Below are positions 33,460 through 45,743 of a stretch of 64,000 nucleotides of DNA, in pieces (positions within the stretch are counted from its first letter, which is position 1; each line of letters begins with the position of its first letter). Location of the stretch: contig JALMLS010000577.1 in assembly GCA_038496445.1 (NCBI GenBank), positions 992,001 through 1,056,000 of the forward strand. The letters are read 5' to 3'. Origin of the DNA: Trichosphaerium sp. ATCC 40318. Lineage: Eukaryota; Discosea; Flabellinia; Trichosidae. A program made the translations under genes and the position numbers. Below the pieces are notes generated by a model. It did no database searches and had not been told where the DNA came from. It was given only the letters and a program-made list of their open reading frames with translations.

Positions 33460-34161
33460 CTAGATATACTGTCTGGTTATCCTGCCAAGTTCAGTACATA
33501 TGATGTATTCACCACGCCTTGAACCATCCTGATAATAACACGAGATTTTTAGCTGTCCATTTTCAAACCATTTCTTGTACTCACCCTGAAGAATACCGTT
33601 TTCTTTGTACAATTGTAATTTTAGTTTACCGTTTTTATACCAGCGTTTTTCTACACCGTGACATTTGTTGTCTTTATAAGTATTATACGTTCTCATCTGT
33701 CCATTATCATACCATACTATGCCCTCACCATTCAGCTCTCCATTGGTATAGTTGCAAACACTCTGTAATTCTCCACTCTTAAAGTATCGTTTACACACTG
33801 AATCTGCTTCATTGTTTGTATACATGCTCTCACTTTCTAATTCACCTGTCCTGTACCACATTTTAAACGGTCCATGTATCTTATCATTTTTGAAAAAACA
33901 AGAAAATTCTAATTGATTATAATCAGGTGAGTACCATCTCTTTTCTGAATGTCTTGAACCGTGTTTCCAAATTACAAGTTGCCAACATTTATTACTTGAA
34001 GTGCGACTTCGCACGCAACGTTTCTTCCATGCTCCATGTTTTTTCATGTTTTTGTCATAACGTGTTGTTGTAGCTGATTTTATACAAAGAGATGGCCATA
34101 GTTTATAAATTTTTGGGCAGTAGTCCATAATTTCGAGGTGTAGTTCAACTGGTAGTGTCAA
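33460..34161 (-). CDS. F-box/MORN-type repeat protein, intronless
   Basis: A single frame of 233 residues. The start TLPVELHLEIMDYCPKIYKL fits an F-box-like helix pair. From about residue 85 there are six repeats of 22-24 residues with the pattern Y..NG...G....W..NGQL (for example GVEKRWYKNGKLKLQLYKEN and GEYKKWFENGQLKISCYYQD), the YwqK/MORN-2 type. Such F-box plus MORN-like proteins are common in marseille- and related giant viruses and occur in some protists (family knowledge). No intron is present although the neighbouring genes have many. Function is unknown; the repeats form extended beta-hairpins and may bind proteins or membranes. Confidence 0.7.
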   Translation of the reverse strand: MTLPVELHLEIMDYCPKIYKLWPSLCIKSATTTRYDKNMKKHGAWKKRCVRSRTSSNKCWQLVIWKHGSRHSEKRWYSPDYNQLEFSCFFKNDKIHGPFKMWYRTGELESESMYTNNEADSVCKRYFKSGELQSVCNYTNGELNGEGIVWYDNGQMRTYNTYKDNKCHGVEKRWYKNGKLKLQLYKENGILQGEYKKWFENGQLKISCYYQDGSRRGEYIICTELGRITRQYI

Positions 34162-34544
34162 TAAAGTTAAATTCTGTAGCTCGCAGTTGCTCTAAGCTGA
34201 AATTAGAGGAGTACATGTTTGTGGTGTAAATTGGCGAAACGCACACGTGCAGGTAATACTACAGGTTTTTTGTCAATTGTTTTTTGATTTGGGTTTAGAG
34301 TGGTTTGACGTACTTTCTCTGTCATTCTAACTATGTTTGTAGTTTTGTAATTCACCTACTGCAGGTGTTGCTAGTAGAGCGCGTTAACGATGTTCAAAAC
34401 TTTAAGTACCAGATTGACCTGAAATAACACTATTTCGCTAAGCTACTTTTCAATGAGTAACTCTGATCACGTGACTTTCTGGTCCTACCATCACACAGTG
34501 CTCCATAAGGATACATCAATGAGCTAGCTGGTGTACTCTAGTGG

Positions 34545-34860
34545 ATGGCACTTTGGTTTGTCTACAAGGAGGTATTACTGTATATCGGAACCGACAAATG
34601 TGTGGAAAGTACCGAAAACGATGAAGGTATTCAAGAATGTCATGACGCTCTGAGAACGTGTCTTACAGAAGAATGTGATATTGATATTCCAATACCACGA
34701 CCAACTGAAGAACCTACTTGTAGATAAATGTGCATTAAAACATTCAATAAACGAACCATGTTGCAGAAAACTGTGTGTTGATGCCTTCAGGGCATGTCCG
34801 ATGGAGCAGCAAGTCAATGTGTTCCAGTTCAGAGCATGTAATGAAGAGTGACTTGTACTC
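34545..34860 (+). CDS. Possible small Cys-rich protein
   Basis: The frame at 34545-34727 contains TDKCVESTENDEGIQECHDA, then LRTCLTEECD. A second stretch at 34775-34850 reads KLCVDAFRACPMEQQVNVFQ followed by FRACNEE. The C..A...C spacing repeats in both stretches, which suggests one gene with two Cys motifs separated by a short intron, but no donor/acceptor pair joins them in frame. No start with a signal peptide was found. Low confidence. Confidence 0.25.
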
Positions 34861-35105
34861 ACAATAAACCAGCTACAGTAGCCTGAAAAAAGTACACATG
34901 ACCAACTCCAGCGCTCAACTTGAGGTATGATGACTTGTTTTTAATGTAGACAGGCTCCAAATCTCAAGAGCAAAAACCGCGAATCTTGACAAAAACTTCA
35001 TTCTCAGCTTGCAACAACAAAATAATTTTTCGCTGTGATTAAGGTATGCTGTAGCTTAGCCAAACAGTTCGTTTACACCTATGGTACTCTCTTGAGGGTG
35101 AAAAC

Positions 35106-38100
35106 ATGGCTCAACATTCGTTTATAACGCTACCGTTGCTTATTCGAGCGAAAGTACTCCAAACCTTACGAGCCAATGAAGTATGCGCTTTGCGCGGCGT
35201 AGCACGTAGCTGGAAGATAGTTGTAGAATCTGCCGATCTGGTATGTTTGTCCTCGCTTTAATTAACATTTGTCTTTAAATCCACGCTCTTACGTTATATT
35301 TGTATTAGATTAGGCTACTGTTAGCAAATAAGCGAAAAGTGCGCCAATCGCTAACAACATGGAAAAGATTTATTGCGCTCGTTAAACCACATTTCAGAGT
35401 ATCAAAAGGTGGCGTTAAATTTCTCCTTGCTTGCAAAATAAGAAAACAAGTTTTTGACAGCACATAGAGCCATCAGCTTATCACGTCATGTCTAAAATGG
35501 GTAGTGGTCATTACGGCACAGCATATAAATGGTACGTTATAAAATGACACGCTCTGACAAAAAAATTCGGTTTTTTGACAGAATTTCGGTTTAATACTCT
35601 TTGTAGTGTTACAAAAAGCTACCTGGATCCTTTACTGGTGATTGTTATACGTGATTTTCCTGAATACCTAGTTGCAGGCGTTAAAACCGCACTTGCACCG
35701 TATACAAAGATAATTCATAAAAATCTGATAAAGTACCATACGTGTTCGTATGTTCATGGTACTCTTGTAATCGTAAGAGATTATATCAAAGGTGTATGCC
35801 TTAAAGAACTTGTACGCCGTAATTTAAAGCCTTGTGTCTTTAATCTAACGGTCTGTTTAGCTAAGAGTTCAATTACTTTCTCAAAAAGATGTAGCAGTAG
35901 TAACAAGAGAAGTGTTAAAGGCTGTTGCTCATTTACATGAGCACGGATTAAAAGCAAACCCTGTTAAAGGTATAGAGCTTATATATTTGTATCAAATGAA
36001 TGACTAAGTGGTTACTAACTCGGTTGCTTAGCTTCTCGTATATTTATTAAAGAAGATGGCACTATTGTGCTTAAACCAGGTATTCCATTCGGAAAGCAAA
36101 CACCTCAAGAGTTAAACGCTGTGATGCCATATTGGCTACCACCTGAGAATCTAAAGCAAGATAGGGTAGTAAGTTGGCGAGGTACTTCACTGGTTCTTAT
36201 CTTTAACAAATGTCTAATTTCCACGTTTTCTAGCAACTGGTAAAGGAGATGTTTGGAGTGTTGGTACGTTTTTCTTTGTTGCAGTTTTGTTATATCGGGT
36301 TCACTTTGTAGAAGTATGGGGTTAATTTTGGATTTTTTTAGGTATAACTGCTATAGAAATGTCACAAGGAGAACCTCCTTACTTTAATTTCTTGCCGCCT
36401 ACAGCCATAACAATGCTTAAAAGCAAACCATCCCCAACTGTATCTCAGAAGTATCCTCGATTGAAAAAGTTCTTAGCTCAGACTCTTAAAAAAAATCCTA
36501 GAGATGTACGTAAGCCTTGTCATTTAACTAACTTTTCAGACCGTCATGCCTTTGTTTTATCATTATCGAAGTGAGATTGTAACCCTTTTTACTTTTGTAG
36601 CGTCCAGCTGCTAGTTCTTTGCTTGCTTCTTCTTATATTCGCCGGTATGCTAGTAGAACACCTAATGATGTTCGTGCAGTGTATAAGAAGCGGTTGAGAG
36701 GGATTATGGCTAAACAGACATTACTTGAGGATGAGCACTTTATACTACCTACTTGTTTAGGAGGTCGTGCTCGTGCTATTCCAAAGCTTGAAACGCCAAG
36801 TAAGAGAACTAAGCGTCAGACAATGTATACACGTAGATCGCCATCTGTTTCAACAAAAAGTAATATTGCAAAGAAAGCTAGGCGAGGATCAATTATAAAA
36901 CTAAAACGAAATCAATCGAATGATTCTGCGGCTCATTCGCGAAGGTAATTGTTTTCTGTTTCCTTTTTGGTTCTTACTTCTATGTAGTATGTCCTTGACT
37001 GAGTTTTCTCGGGATAGCCCTCTGGCTAGGTCGAGATCAGGTAGTCATGGTCAGTGGGTATCACCTTTGGATGTATCCTCTACAACGCTTGATGTATCAA
37101 AAGATGAACTGCCAAAAAAGAAAAAAATAACTGTTGCGGAAAAAGCTACTGCTAATGAGATTGCTGAGATGACTGAACTGGAAGGTATTGGGAATACAGG
37201 TATGTAAAACAAAGTTACCGGTTTTGAAAACAAAACGTGCACGTGATACAATTTTAACTCTAAAATATAGGATGGCTTAACTCCAAAGTTAAGGAAGGAA
37301 AAACGAGTAGAAAAAAAGGTATAAATGTCCTTGCTTGTGCGTATTTCTTTACTGATGTTTATGGTTTAAGGAAGAAGAGCTTTATGTAAACATGTATATC
37401 CTGCTCTTACACAGGTTGTAAAAGAATTGTCAGACATAGATGAAGCGACTTACAAGAGTGGGTCTGAGAATGTTTTTTCTGCTTTGTATGACATACAACA
37501 CGCTTTGAATATGGTACTACTTATAGTTTTATATTATTTAAATACTGTATTATATTCTCTCAGTACTAACGTTTTCAAAAAACAGGGAGAGGAGGCTCAG
37601 AATGGATTCACAAAGGACTTTTTGGCTCAAATTTTTATGAGTCTTCAAAAAGGGTTTGAAGTTGAAGAGATGGCTGAGACTCCTGTTGATACTATTGATC
37701 CTATAGAGCGTAGTGAAGATAGTATAGATTCTAAACCAGCTAAAGAATCTAGTGTTATGGATAGTATAGATGTGTTATCGCCTCTTACAACTGATAGAGA
37801 TTGGGATATTTCTGAAGGAGATATAAGCCTTCCAAAGTCTCCTGCTGTATCAAAGGATGACAAAGAGTCTTTTGCTGACCTTTTTAATGATCTACAACAA
37901 CTTCATGATGACCTACAGGATGATGATGAACCAAAAGGGTCAAAAGACAAAACAGAGGTATCAACGAAAGTCAATGACTCTGATGATGACCTTGGCGAGA
38001 GTTTGATGGATTCAAGTAAAGAGGAAGAGGTTTTCTCAGATGATGAATTAGGTGCAAGCTTGATGGGTATCCGTGAGAGCCTAGAAAAGACATCTGATAA

Positions 38101-38347
38101 AGCTGAAGACTCTGAAGATGAACTTGATAAGAGTTTACAGATATTACGTGGTGATACTGGTCCTGTTGAATCAGACGTTGATTTAAAAGTTGACGATGAC
38201 AATGATAGTATTCTTTCATCTCTTAGCTCTGATTTTTCTGGTGGTGAAGCGAATTATGATGCATCTGAATCAGATGCGCCTCTTCCTGCTGACGAAGACG
38301 ACGAGTTCAGGTTGAGTGATTTATCTGACCTCTCTGATGGTTTTTGA
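35106..38347 (+). CDS. F-box plus pseudokinase protein with acidic tail
   Basis: More than ten exons. The N-terminus (ITLPLLIRAKVLQTLRANEV then CALRGVARSWKIVV) is an F-box. A STE20/PAK-like kinase fold follows: KMGSGHYGTAYKC (glycine loop), VIVRDYIKGVCLKEL (hinge), HLHEHGLKANPVKASRIFI, VLKPGIPFG, MPYWLPPENL (APE region), GDVWSVGITAIEMSQGEPPY and NPRDRPAASSLL. The catalytic HRD is replaced by ANP (35954-35962), DFG by KPG, and the VAIK lysine is not evident (LLVIVIRDF). The domain is therefore a predicted pseudokinase. The C-terminal 500 residues have basic patches (KKARRGSIIKLKRNQ) and a strongly acidic Ser/Asp/Glu end (SDDDLGESLMDSSKEEEVFS). Inferred role: an SCF-type adaptor that uses the dead kinase fold for binding. 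Confidence 0.75.
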
Positions 38348-38609
38348 GGAATGTATGGTGTAGTGAGTAAAGCGAATTTAATATCAATGGATAAAAAAAG
38401 AAAAGTAAACACAGAAAAAAGAATAAAAAATCAATTTTACTTTAAGTCACTGTGTAATCTACTGCCTAAAAATGTCTTTATGTGGTAGTACACTAACTCC
38501 TAGATAATTTTTGTTTCTCCGAAATCACATTTTTTTTTTATCACGTGATTTCAAACAGAGCGAACGAGTTATTATTAGATTATTAGCGGTTTTTATTGTT
38601 TGACTGTTT

Positions 38610-41600
38610 TTATGGCTGTAAAACCTGAGTTGTCACATGCAGCATTGTATGGCTGCTGCTGCTTTTACATTTTGTACAAACTGTCCTTTGTCAATGTAAA
38701 CCAGCCTCTCATTTGTGGTCGTGCGTAGGCGTACCCACTCCCAACGAATAACAGGTCTATAATGTAACAATATTATTGTTTCATCTCTAATGGTATACCA
38801 CGACTGTCGTCGCTTTGGTCTTACTGAAAATCGCCATGGACGATCTCTTTTTCTCACGTTTGATGTCTTTATCCACCTAACAACATGAAGTTAACCACCA
38901 AAATAAATCACAATTTTCAAACCGTTTTAGTTTTTTCTCACTTGCCTTGTGAACGATTTGTACATATTGTACGAACCCTTTGACGATACATTGTGTCGCT
39001 TTGTTTTTTCACTCATGAATAAGTTGACTGAGAACAAGAAAAATCGTGTGTCCCTTGGGAGATGGTTTAGTTTAACCCCGAAATACTGAACAGCCGAGAG
39101 AAATGAGCACTTTGATGGATACGTACCACACGTAATAGTCGTGAACTGAAGGAACAGATTCTCTAGATACACCCATGCCAAGGAGTGTGGCAAGAACGAG
39201 AGCATTGAGTACAGGCTTTGTATTATCGCCAAAAAATCGCGATATTGAGTTTGAGTAACTGATAGAAAATTCCTATCAGGCGTTAGGAAGGCTAGAAACA
39301 CAGATAGGATACAAAGATTTGAGGGCGAAACTACAAAAACGTGATATAAAAAAATGAGATACAGGCACTACCACCCTTCAAAGGCAAGTAAGAAAGAAAC
39401 TGCAGTTATGCGAAACAAAATTGTAGGTAAAGTGAACTAGTAAAAGCTAAATCGTACGCTGTAGTTTACTGTTGTATGGTTGGGTTGCCTGTCTATAGGT
39501 AATGTGTGGTTAATCTCGTTGTCTTTTCTTAATTGCAATAGACGAGGGTCTACCGACTGTACTCTCGTTGCAGCTTGGCGTTGTCGTGTTTTGGGTGGGT
39601 GCTGAGTTAGTTGTGTTGGCGCTTTATTAACTTGCGGTTCTGGATCAACATGCAGCCTTCTCGGACCGTATTGTAGAAAATCATCCATACTATTGAATAA
39701 TATAACCTCCTCGTGATGCATTCTATGTTTTATTTATTGTTGTTTCGTTTAGATTGTGCTTATGTGAATGTTTAAATAACAAATGCATGTTTTGCATTAT
39801 AAAAAACATTACAGGTGTCAAAGAGCTGCAAGGGTACTCGTAAAATTTACAAACTGGGAATACACCACTTAAAAATATTGGTCACAGTGCAGCATTTCCA
39901 AGAGAGTGATAAAAACCGCCTACATAGCACTAACCGACAGCATCCCCAGAAGTAATGCAGCAAAAAAAGTTCACTTTGTGCAGTACATGTTTTATTTTTT
40001 TTTTGGAGGACAGCCAACACAAATAATGTAAGAGTGCAATAGCACGTCTGCCTGATTTAATATTAAGCTTCTGGGCTAGCGACGGATCTCGGAAAACTGC
40101 TTTTTTAACATAGTTCCAAAAACACAAGTACCAATAATGGTTCTAGCTTTGAATATTGTTAACGGTGGTGGCGGAACAAGAAGCTGAAATGTCCATGTTT
40201 TGTCGGAATTTTTTTTATTTTCGTAAAAACAAGGTAACCGCAATAGTTTTCTGAACGATTATCTACACAAGTTTTTTGGGAATTTACGTTCCAAGTTTTT
40301 TGTTTGTTAAACCATGCCATAAAAAAAATCAGGCGGAATGTTAATTACTGAGGAAACCTTTTCATACCATTCCAGGACTCATTTACAACGTTCTCTTTTT
40401 TCGTAAATAGTTTCGTATTGTTGAAAAGTAAGAAGTACAATTGCCTTCACGTTCATTGATGTCATTCTCGTGGGTGTAAGCTGTACGTGGTTTAACAGTA
40501 GTTTGGTAGCGCTAGTTGCTTCTTTGTAGGTGATAAATCGTACCTGTAACTTCGCATGGAATAAAGGTTAATAAGTGCAGTATGAGAATAGAAGAAAAAC
40601 AGCTACAGTAGTATCATAGAAAAAAACATGTGTACGCTGCATTTCCTGCCATTCTGACAATGTATGTTAACCGTGTAGTATTACTATAATGGTTATACGA
40701 ACAAGTTGCACGCAGTTATAGGAACAACAAAGTTGTTTATCTCGTCTGTACAAATAACTAGTTAAAAAAAAAACCAAAGACACGTGTGATTGCACTTTGG
40801 CATATTCTACTATGGAGGAGGAACTTGTTATGTAAACAATAATAATTCTAGGATTGAGAGCTTTAAGTCAATCTAAAACACGCTTGGGACTACATACAGG
40901 CGTCATTTGGCCGGAGAAGTGCCAGCAGCGAATTTTTAGAATTTCAATGATAGTTATTCACCATATTCACCACAATGCTCCCTATGGTCTATTTCTACAT
41001 GTTTTTGATTGTTCTTACCGATCAGTTTAGTACTGCATATAGCCTACCAATCAATTTTCGGTATGTATAAATAGCCTGGCGTTCTACACATACGACAGAA
41101 TCTTTTGTGCATTTTCATCTATTGAACTGGGTATGTGTTCCACCGCTACAATTCTAATCATCCGTCAAAGGATACATGTATGTAAACTTACAATGCAATG
41201 GAACGGTGAAAAATCTTAGGTAAGTGTTATCGTAACATTGTGAAAAAAAACCATAAAAAACACCTGCTGCTTCACTGCGTGGTATGCACAGACCGGAGTT
41301 CGTCCATAGCGTATTTTTTTGATATTTAGTATCTCCTAAACCCCTTTCTGTACTTCGCAGGTTTAGGGGATGTGATCGATTGCCAAACTCCTGAACCAGC
41401 CTCCTATTTTCGAGATGACAGAATTCTGCATTTTAGGAAAAAAACGGCGTGTATCGCTTCCCAGGTGCGCTAGAAATTAATTGGAGTAATTTCATCTAAA
41501 AACATTTTCTCAATGCTTTGCTTTTTTCAACACAACTTCTATCACGTGATAGAATACTCTACACTTTTTTGAGATTGGGTTCTTTCTACGGAGGTGAAAT
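38610..41600 (-). repeat. Repeat unit U1 (gene plus 2 kb conserved non-coding)
   Basis: First of four related units; the others are at 42055-45130, 49025-52170 and, inverted, 58155-61330. Each has the same gene at one end and shared non-coding blocks at the other. One block is CCGTAATAGTTTTCTGAACG, seen near 40240 in U1. Another contains GCAGTATTACCATAACTG-like sequence near 40675. A third, near 41335-41420, contains CTTTCTGTACTTCGCAGG and CCAGAATTCTGCATTTTAGG-like text. The gene-side edge is just outside the stop codon, at GAGTTGTCACATGC. The far edge in U1, U3 and U4 is next to a TATCACGTGATA palindrome. I see no transposase, reverse transcriptase, long terminal repeats or clear target-site duplication. 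Confidence 0.7.
38633..39721 (-). CDS. Repeat-unit gene, copy 1 (253 residues, unknown family)
   Basis: Four exons: 39458-39721, 39127-39272, 38946-39053 and 38633-38876. They join in phase into 253 residues beginning MHHEEVILFNSMDDFLQYGP and ending VKAAAAIQCCM. The second exon is read in the frame EFSISYSNSISRFFGDNTKP, then VLNALVLATLLGMGVS, because differences between copies fall mainly at third codon positions of that frame. The third exon (DTRFFLFSVNLFMSEKTKRH) ends at GCAAGTGAG, which preserves phase only as a GC-AG intron. The fourth exon holds RKRDRPWRFSVRPKRRQSWY and RWEWVRLRTTTNERLVYIDK. The protein is basic with a hydrophobic stretch in exon 2. I recognise no domain. The gene is open in all four units. 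Confidence 0.65.
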
Positions 41601-42054
41601 TACTTCGTAAAAGCAGAAAGAAAGTGTTTCAAGGTTCGGATATCATTAATCTGTGGTAGAATAATAAAACGCTCAACTCGTACTAGTGCCTTGTTAATCC
41701 TAAGAATTTAACTTTACCACGGAAGTTGCCTATAAAAAGGCTAGTTGGGTATAAAACGTGACTGCTTATCGATGAGAGGCAAAAAGAAATCTTTGGTTGC
41801 TTGCTGGCATTCGGTAGCGATGAGTTCGGCTGTACAGCTTACAATTGAATCGTGTAGCTAAAGAACTGAAACAATATTATGTGGGAATGTGTGAGCGCGT
41901 GCTTGGTCGTTGATAACTAGTAACTCAAACAAGAACGAATTGTAAACCAAAGCTTTGACGTGATAATTCATTAACTCACTCGAAAGCAAATATGTTCTCA
42001 TAATTTTCAGTCACGTGATTTCAAATATTACCTGTTTACTCTGTTTATTTTGCT

Positions 42055-45000
42055 TTTGATCTGTAACCGGAGTTGTCACATGCAACATTGTATGGCTGCT
42101 GCTGCTTTTACATTTTTTACAAACTGCTTTTTATCAATGTACACCAACCTCTCGTTTGTGGTTGTACGCAAGCGTACCCACTCCCAATGAATAACAGGTC
42201 TTTGATGTAAAAGTATTATCAGTTCATCTCTAATGGTATGCCACACGTGTCGTCGCTTTGCCTGTACTGAAAATCTCCATGGACGATCTCTTTTCCTTAC
42301 GTTTGATGTCTTTACCCATCTAAGTACTGGAGTTAGTCTTAAAAACAATATTACTTTCATTTCAGAGGCTGTTGTGGTCATCAAAAACCTCTGGCGTATT
42401 TTTTTTAGTTTTTTCTCACTTGCCTTGTGAACGATTTGTACATATTGTACGAACCCTTTGACGATACATTGTGTCGCTTTGTTTTTTCACTCATGAATAA
42501 GTTGACTGCGAACAAGAAAAATCTTGTGTCCCTTGGGAGAAATATTAAACAAAAAGCCCGAACAACGGTACACAAAAAAACATTTACCAATGACGTTTTG
42601 GGAAGGAGCTGATTTTAAATGGTACGTACCATACGTGATAATCATGTATTGAAGGTCCAGACGCTTTAGAGACACCCATACCGAGTAGAGTTGCCATGAT
42701 AAGAGCGTTGAGTACAGGCTTTGTATTATTGCCAAAAAATCGCGATATTGAGTTTGAATAACTGATAGAAAATTCCTATCAGGCGTTAGGATGTAATAAG
42801 AATGTAAACAGAAAACTATGGAAGACCAGGTGAACTGCGTATAGAAACAAAAAGTGTCTCGTGACAAATTAAACAGTGCCTTTTACTAACTTTGCAAAGT
42901 ATATGACACGTTTTGCTACTAGTGCTAGTCATCACGTGTCCAGAAAAAAGACTGTTTGTTGGGAAAAAGGAATATAAAAAAACCCGACAGGACAAATTAA
43001 AAGTTAATTCGTACGCTGTGGTTTACTGTTGTGTGGTTGTAGTGTCTGTCTATAGGTAAGGTATAGTTTCTTTTCTTATCTTTGGTCATTTGTAATAGAT
43101 GAGGGTCTATACACTTTACTCTTGTTGTAGCATGGCGTCGACAGTTTTCTTGAAGCTGTATTGTTGGTTTTTGTTGAGTTTCTTGTGTTGGCTCTTTTTT
43201 AACTTGCGGTTCTGGATCAATATGCAGCCTTCTCGGACCGTATTGCAGAAAATCATCCATATTATTAAATAATATGACCTCCTCGTGCTCCATTCTATGT
43301 TTTATTTGATGTTATTGGCCAGGTTCACAGTGATTACGTGAATGTTTAAACAAACAACGTCAACAGATAGTAGCCGTAAGCACTTCACTAAGTTCAGAGG
43401 CCTGTTTAAATGACTTTGTACGAAAGTTGGATCACACTAGAAGTAGCTACCTTTCACAGTGCGGTAATTCTATTACAAGGGGTAAACAGCGCCTACATAG
43501 CGTTCAGTGGAGTATCCCGCGGAATATTAAAGGGCAAAAAAGTGCACTAGATTCTACAGCGAATGGCGCTATTCTCCCATATTATTGAGTTCTGTGTACC
43601 TCCACGGAAGCAAAATGATCAGTTTTACTTCACTTTGGGAATGCGAAGGGACTTTTCATTTTTTTTTTAAGTAGGAGAAGTCTACAGCCCTTTTTCGAGG
43701 AAGTTGGTGTGAAGCTGTTTGAGAATTATGTACAACACAACCTTCGGGTACCCTTTTCAAATATTCGAAGCTACAGTATTATTCATAAGTGTTCACGTGA
43801 CACTGGAGTTTGACGGAGGCGGAGCGAGACGGTAAATAGTGCATATTTTGTCGGGGTTGTATTGTTTAACACCAACCGTAATAGTTTTCTGAACGATTAC
43901 TGGCTGGGTGCACAACTTTTTTGGGAATTTGTGTTCCGTTCTTTACTTGAGTTAAAAAAAGACTCTTTCTTAAACATACCTTTCTGGGACTAATCGATAG
44001 TTTTCTGAGCTAAACAAGACATTATCATTCATACGAGTCTAGCGCTTAAATTCTTAGAGGGTTTTTTTCAAAGTTGTTCCTTCAAAATTTTCACGTGACG
44101 TTGTTGGAATACGCCTAATATTCGGCTGTATTTCCAAGGGTTCTTTTGTGTTTTTACCACGCGCTAGTGATTTAAACCAGTTATTTTGTGTTAACAGTTC
44201 TGCTGATGGTTAGCGGGGTACGTGATTCTTGTTCTCGTAAGTTGTTTTATGTTCAAAAAAAGTTGGTGTTGTTTTGTCATAATAACTTAAAAAAAACATG
44301 TGTATACTGCATTTCCTGCAATTCTGACAACGTATGCTAACCCCGCAGTATTACCATAACTGTTATTAGAATAAATACGCGCAGTATTGGAAAGTTTAGT
44401 ATAAGACAATCTTAATGTTATAACAATATTAAAACAACAGATCGCTGTTGCTCCATGCTGGATGTAACGTCGTACCTGTAAGTCGCATACAGAAAAGAAA
44501 ATATCTGCGTTATAGTACAGAGAGCATTATGTGTCGAGGATAGCAACTACAGGCGTCGATTTGCCACAAAAGAATGGATAAACGTGTTTTTCGTCCTTAG
44601 TTGATAAGAATTTGTTTAACGCAATGGTGGCAATAACCACTACACCCATCCCTGTTGTTGAAAGAACAGATACATTCTTTACACCGAGGATAGATTGACC
44701 CTCTCCTTTGGCTATTGGAAAGCGTATAGTGGCGCCGTGCGTATACAGTATGTGTGCGTAGTTTTGTATCAGTAATTACTGTAGGTTTGCGTTCCATCGA
44801 TACAATGCTAATTATTCGATAAAGGAGACCTATACATAATAATACAAGACAGTGGTACGAATGAAAAATCTTCGGTAAGCGGTATCGCAACTTTTTTTTT
44901 TCTTCGATTGTTTTCAAAAAACAGACAAAAACGCCTGTCGGGCACTACAAACACAGCCAATCGCGGAGAGACACCACACAAGGAATTATTGAGGTTATTA

Positions 45001-45130
45001 TCTCCTAAAACCCCTTTCTGTACTTCGCAGGATTTTAGGGGATGTGATCGATTGCCAAACTCCTGAACCAGCCTCCTATTTTCGAGATGACAGAATTCTG
45101 CATTTTACGAAAAAAACAAGTACACGTGAT
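42055..45130 (-). repeat. Repeat unit U2
   Basis: Same organisation and orientation as U1, only about 450 bases after it. The conserved blocks recur at about 43880 (CCGTAATAGTTTTCTGAACG), 44285-44370 and 45001-45110. The far end diverges from U1, U3 and U4 after the CAGAATTCTGCATTTTA block, so the unit may be shortened there. An inverted repeat CCTAAAA/TTTTAGG at 45004-45039 corresponds to CCTAAACC/GGTTTAGG in U1. Confidence 0.65.
42076..43293 (-). CDS. Repeat-unit gene, copy 2
   Basis: Begins MEHEEVILFNNMDDFLQYGP at 43293 and ends AAAAIQCCM at 42076, with the same four-exon plan as copy 1, the same splice phases and the same GCAAGTGAG donor after the third exon. The first exon is a few codons longer (an extra QETQQKPTIQLQEN region). 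The second exon reads EFSISYSNSISRFFGNNTKP then VLNALIMATLLGMGVSKASG. All exons are open. Function unknown. Confidence 0.65.
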
Positions 45131-45743
45131 TAATTTATTTCATGAGGCGCGCTATAAAAACGTTTCAAAGGAACCACTTCCTGTTTTTAGACGTTTGATT
45201 TCTTAAGCAAAAATCTCCGCACGTGTTCGGTATTATCAGTTTTTTAGTAGTTCGAGCAAAGAATCCCTATGTACGTTATTTACCTTCTTGACGCGCGTAT
45301 GTTAATAATAACCCTTCGTGTTGTTTAATGGTAATTTTCAAAACTAATTGTTTGTAGCCCAATCGAGCTCTGAATGGCCCAATACGCTTCTAAACAGTGT
45401 CAAAACTACATCCGATAATGTAATTTTGATTGGTGGCGGTTTTTTTTTCAATTATTCACAACTCTAAAAAGGTGTGTAGGGAGTAATTTGATAAACGCGA
45501 GTAGATTACACGCACGTGCTTTTTTGCAACGCTTCCAAACGGCTCTTTTAGAAAATATTTTCACAAGGACTGGCACGGGTCTTTTTTAGTAAAGCGTTTA
45601 ATTAAACATTTTATTAAAGGCACGTTGTACCATAGATTGTAGTATGTCTGAATAAAGTAGAAACTGGTTTTTTTACCAGAATCTATAGCTTTACATTTTT
45701 ACACGTGTTTTCAAATGTCGTTGCTGTTTATTTACTGTGTAGT
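45131..45743. other. Intergenic, no gene seen
   Basis: Spacer between unit U2 and the first Rho gene. It contains several CACGTG palindromes (near 45222, 45514 and 45701). Confidence 0.4.

Noticed and set aside
38927-39301. 124-codon frame starting FLAFLTPDRNFLSVTQTQYRD
   Set aside because: Comparison of the four unit copies shows third-position variation in the EFSISYSNS frame, so this frame is a shadow of exon 2.
41335-41345. CCTAAACCCC as an internal telomere repeat
   Set aside because: A single non-tandem occurrence that is better explained as one arm of a hairpin.
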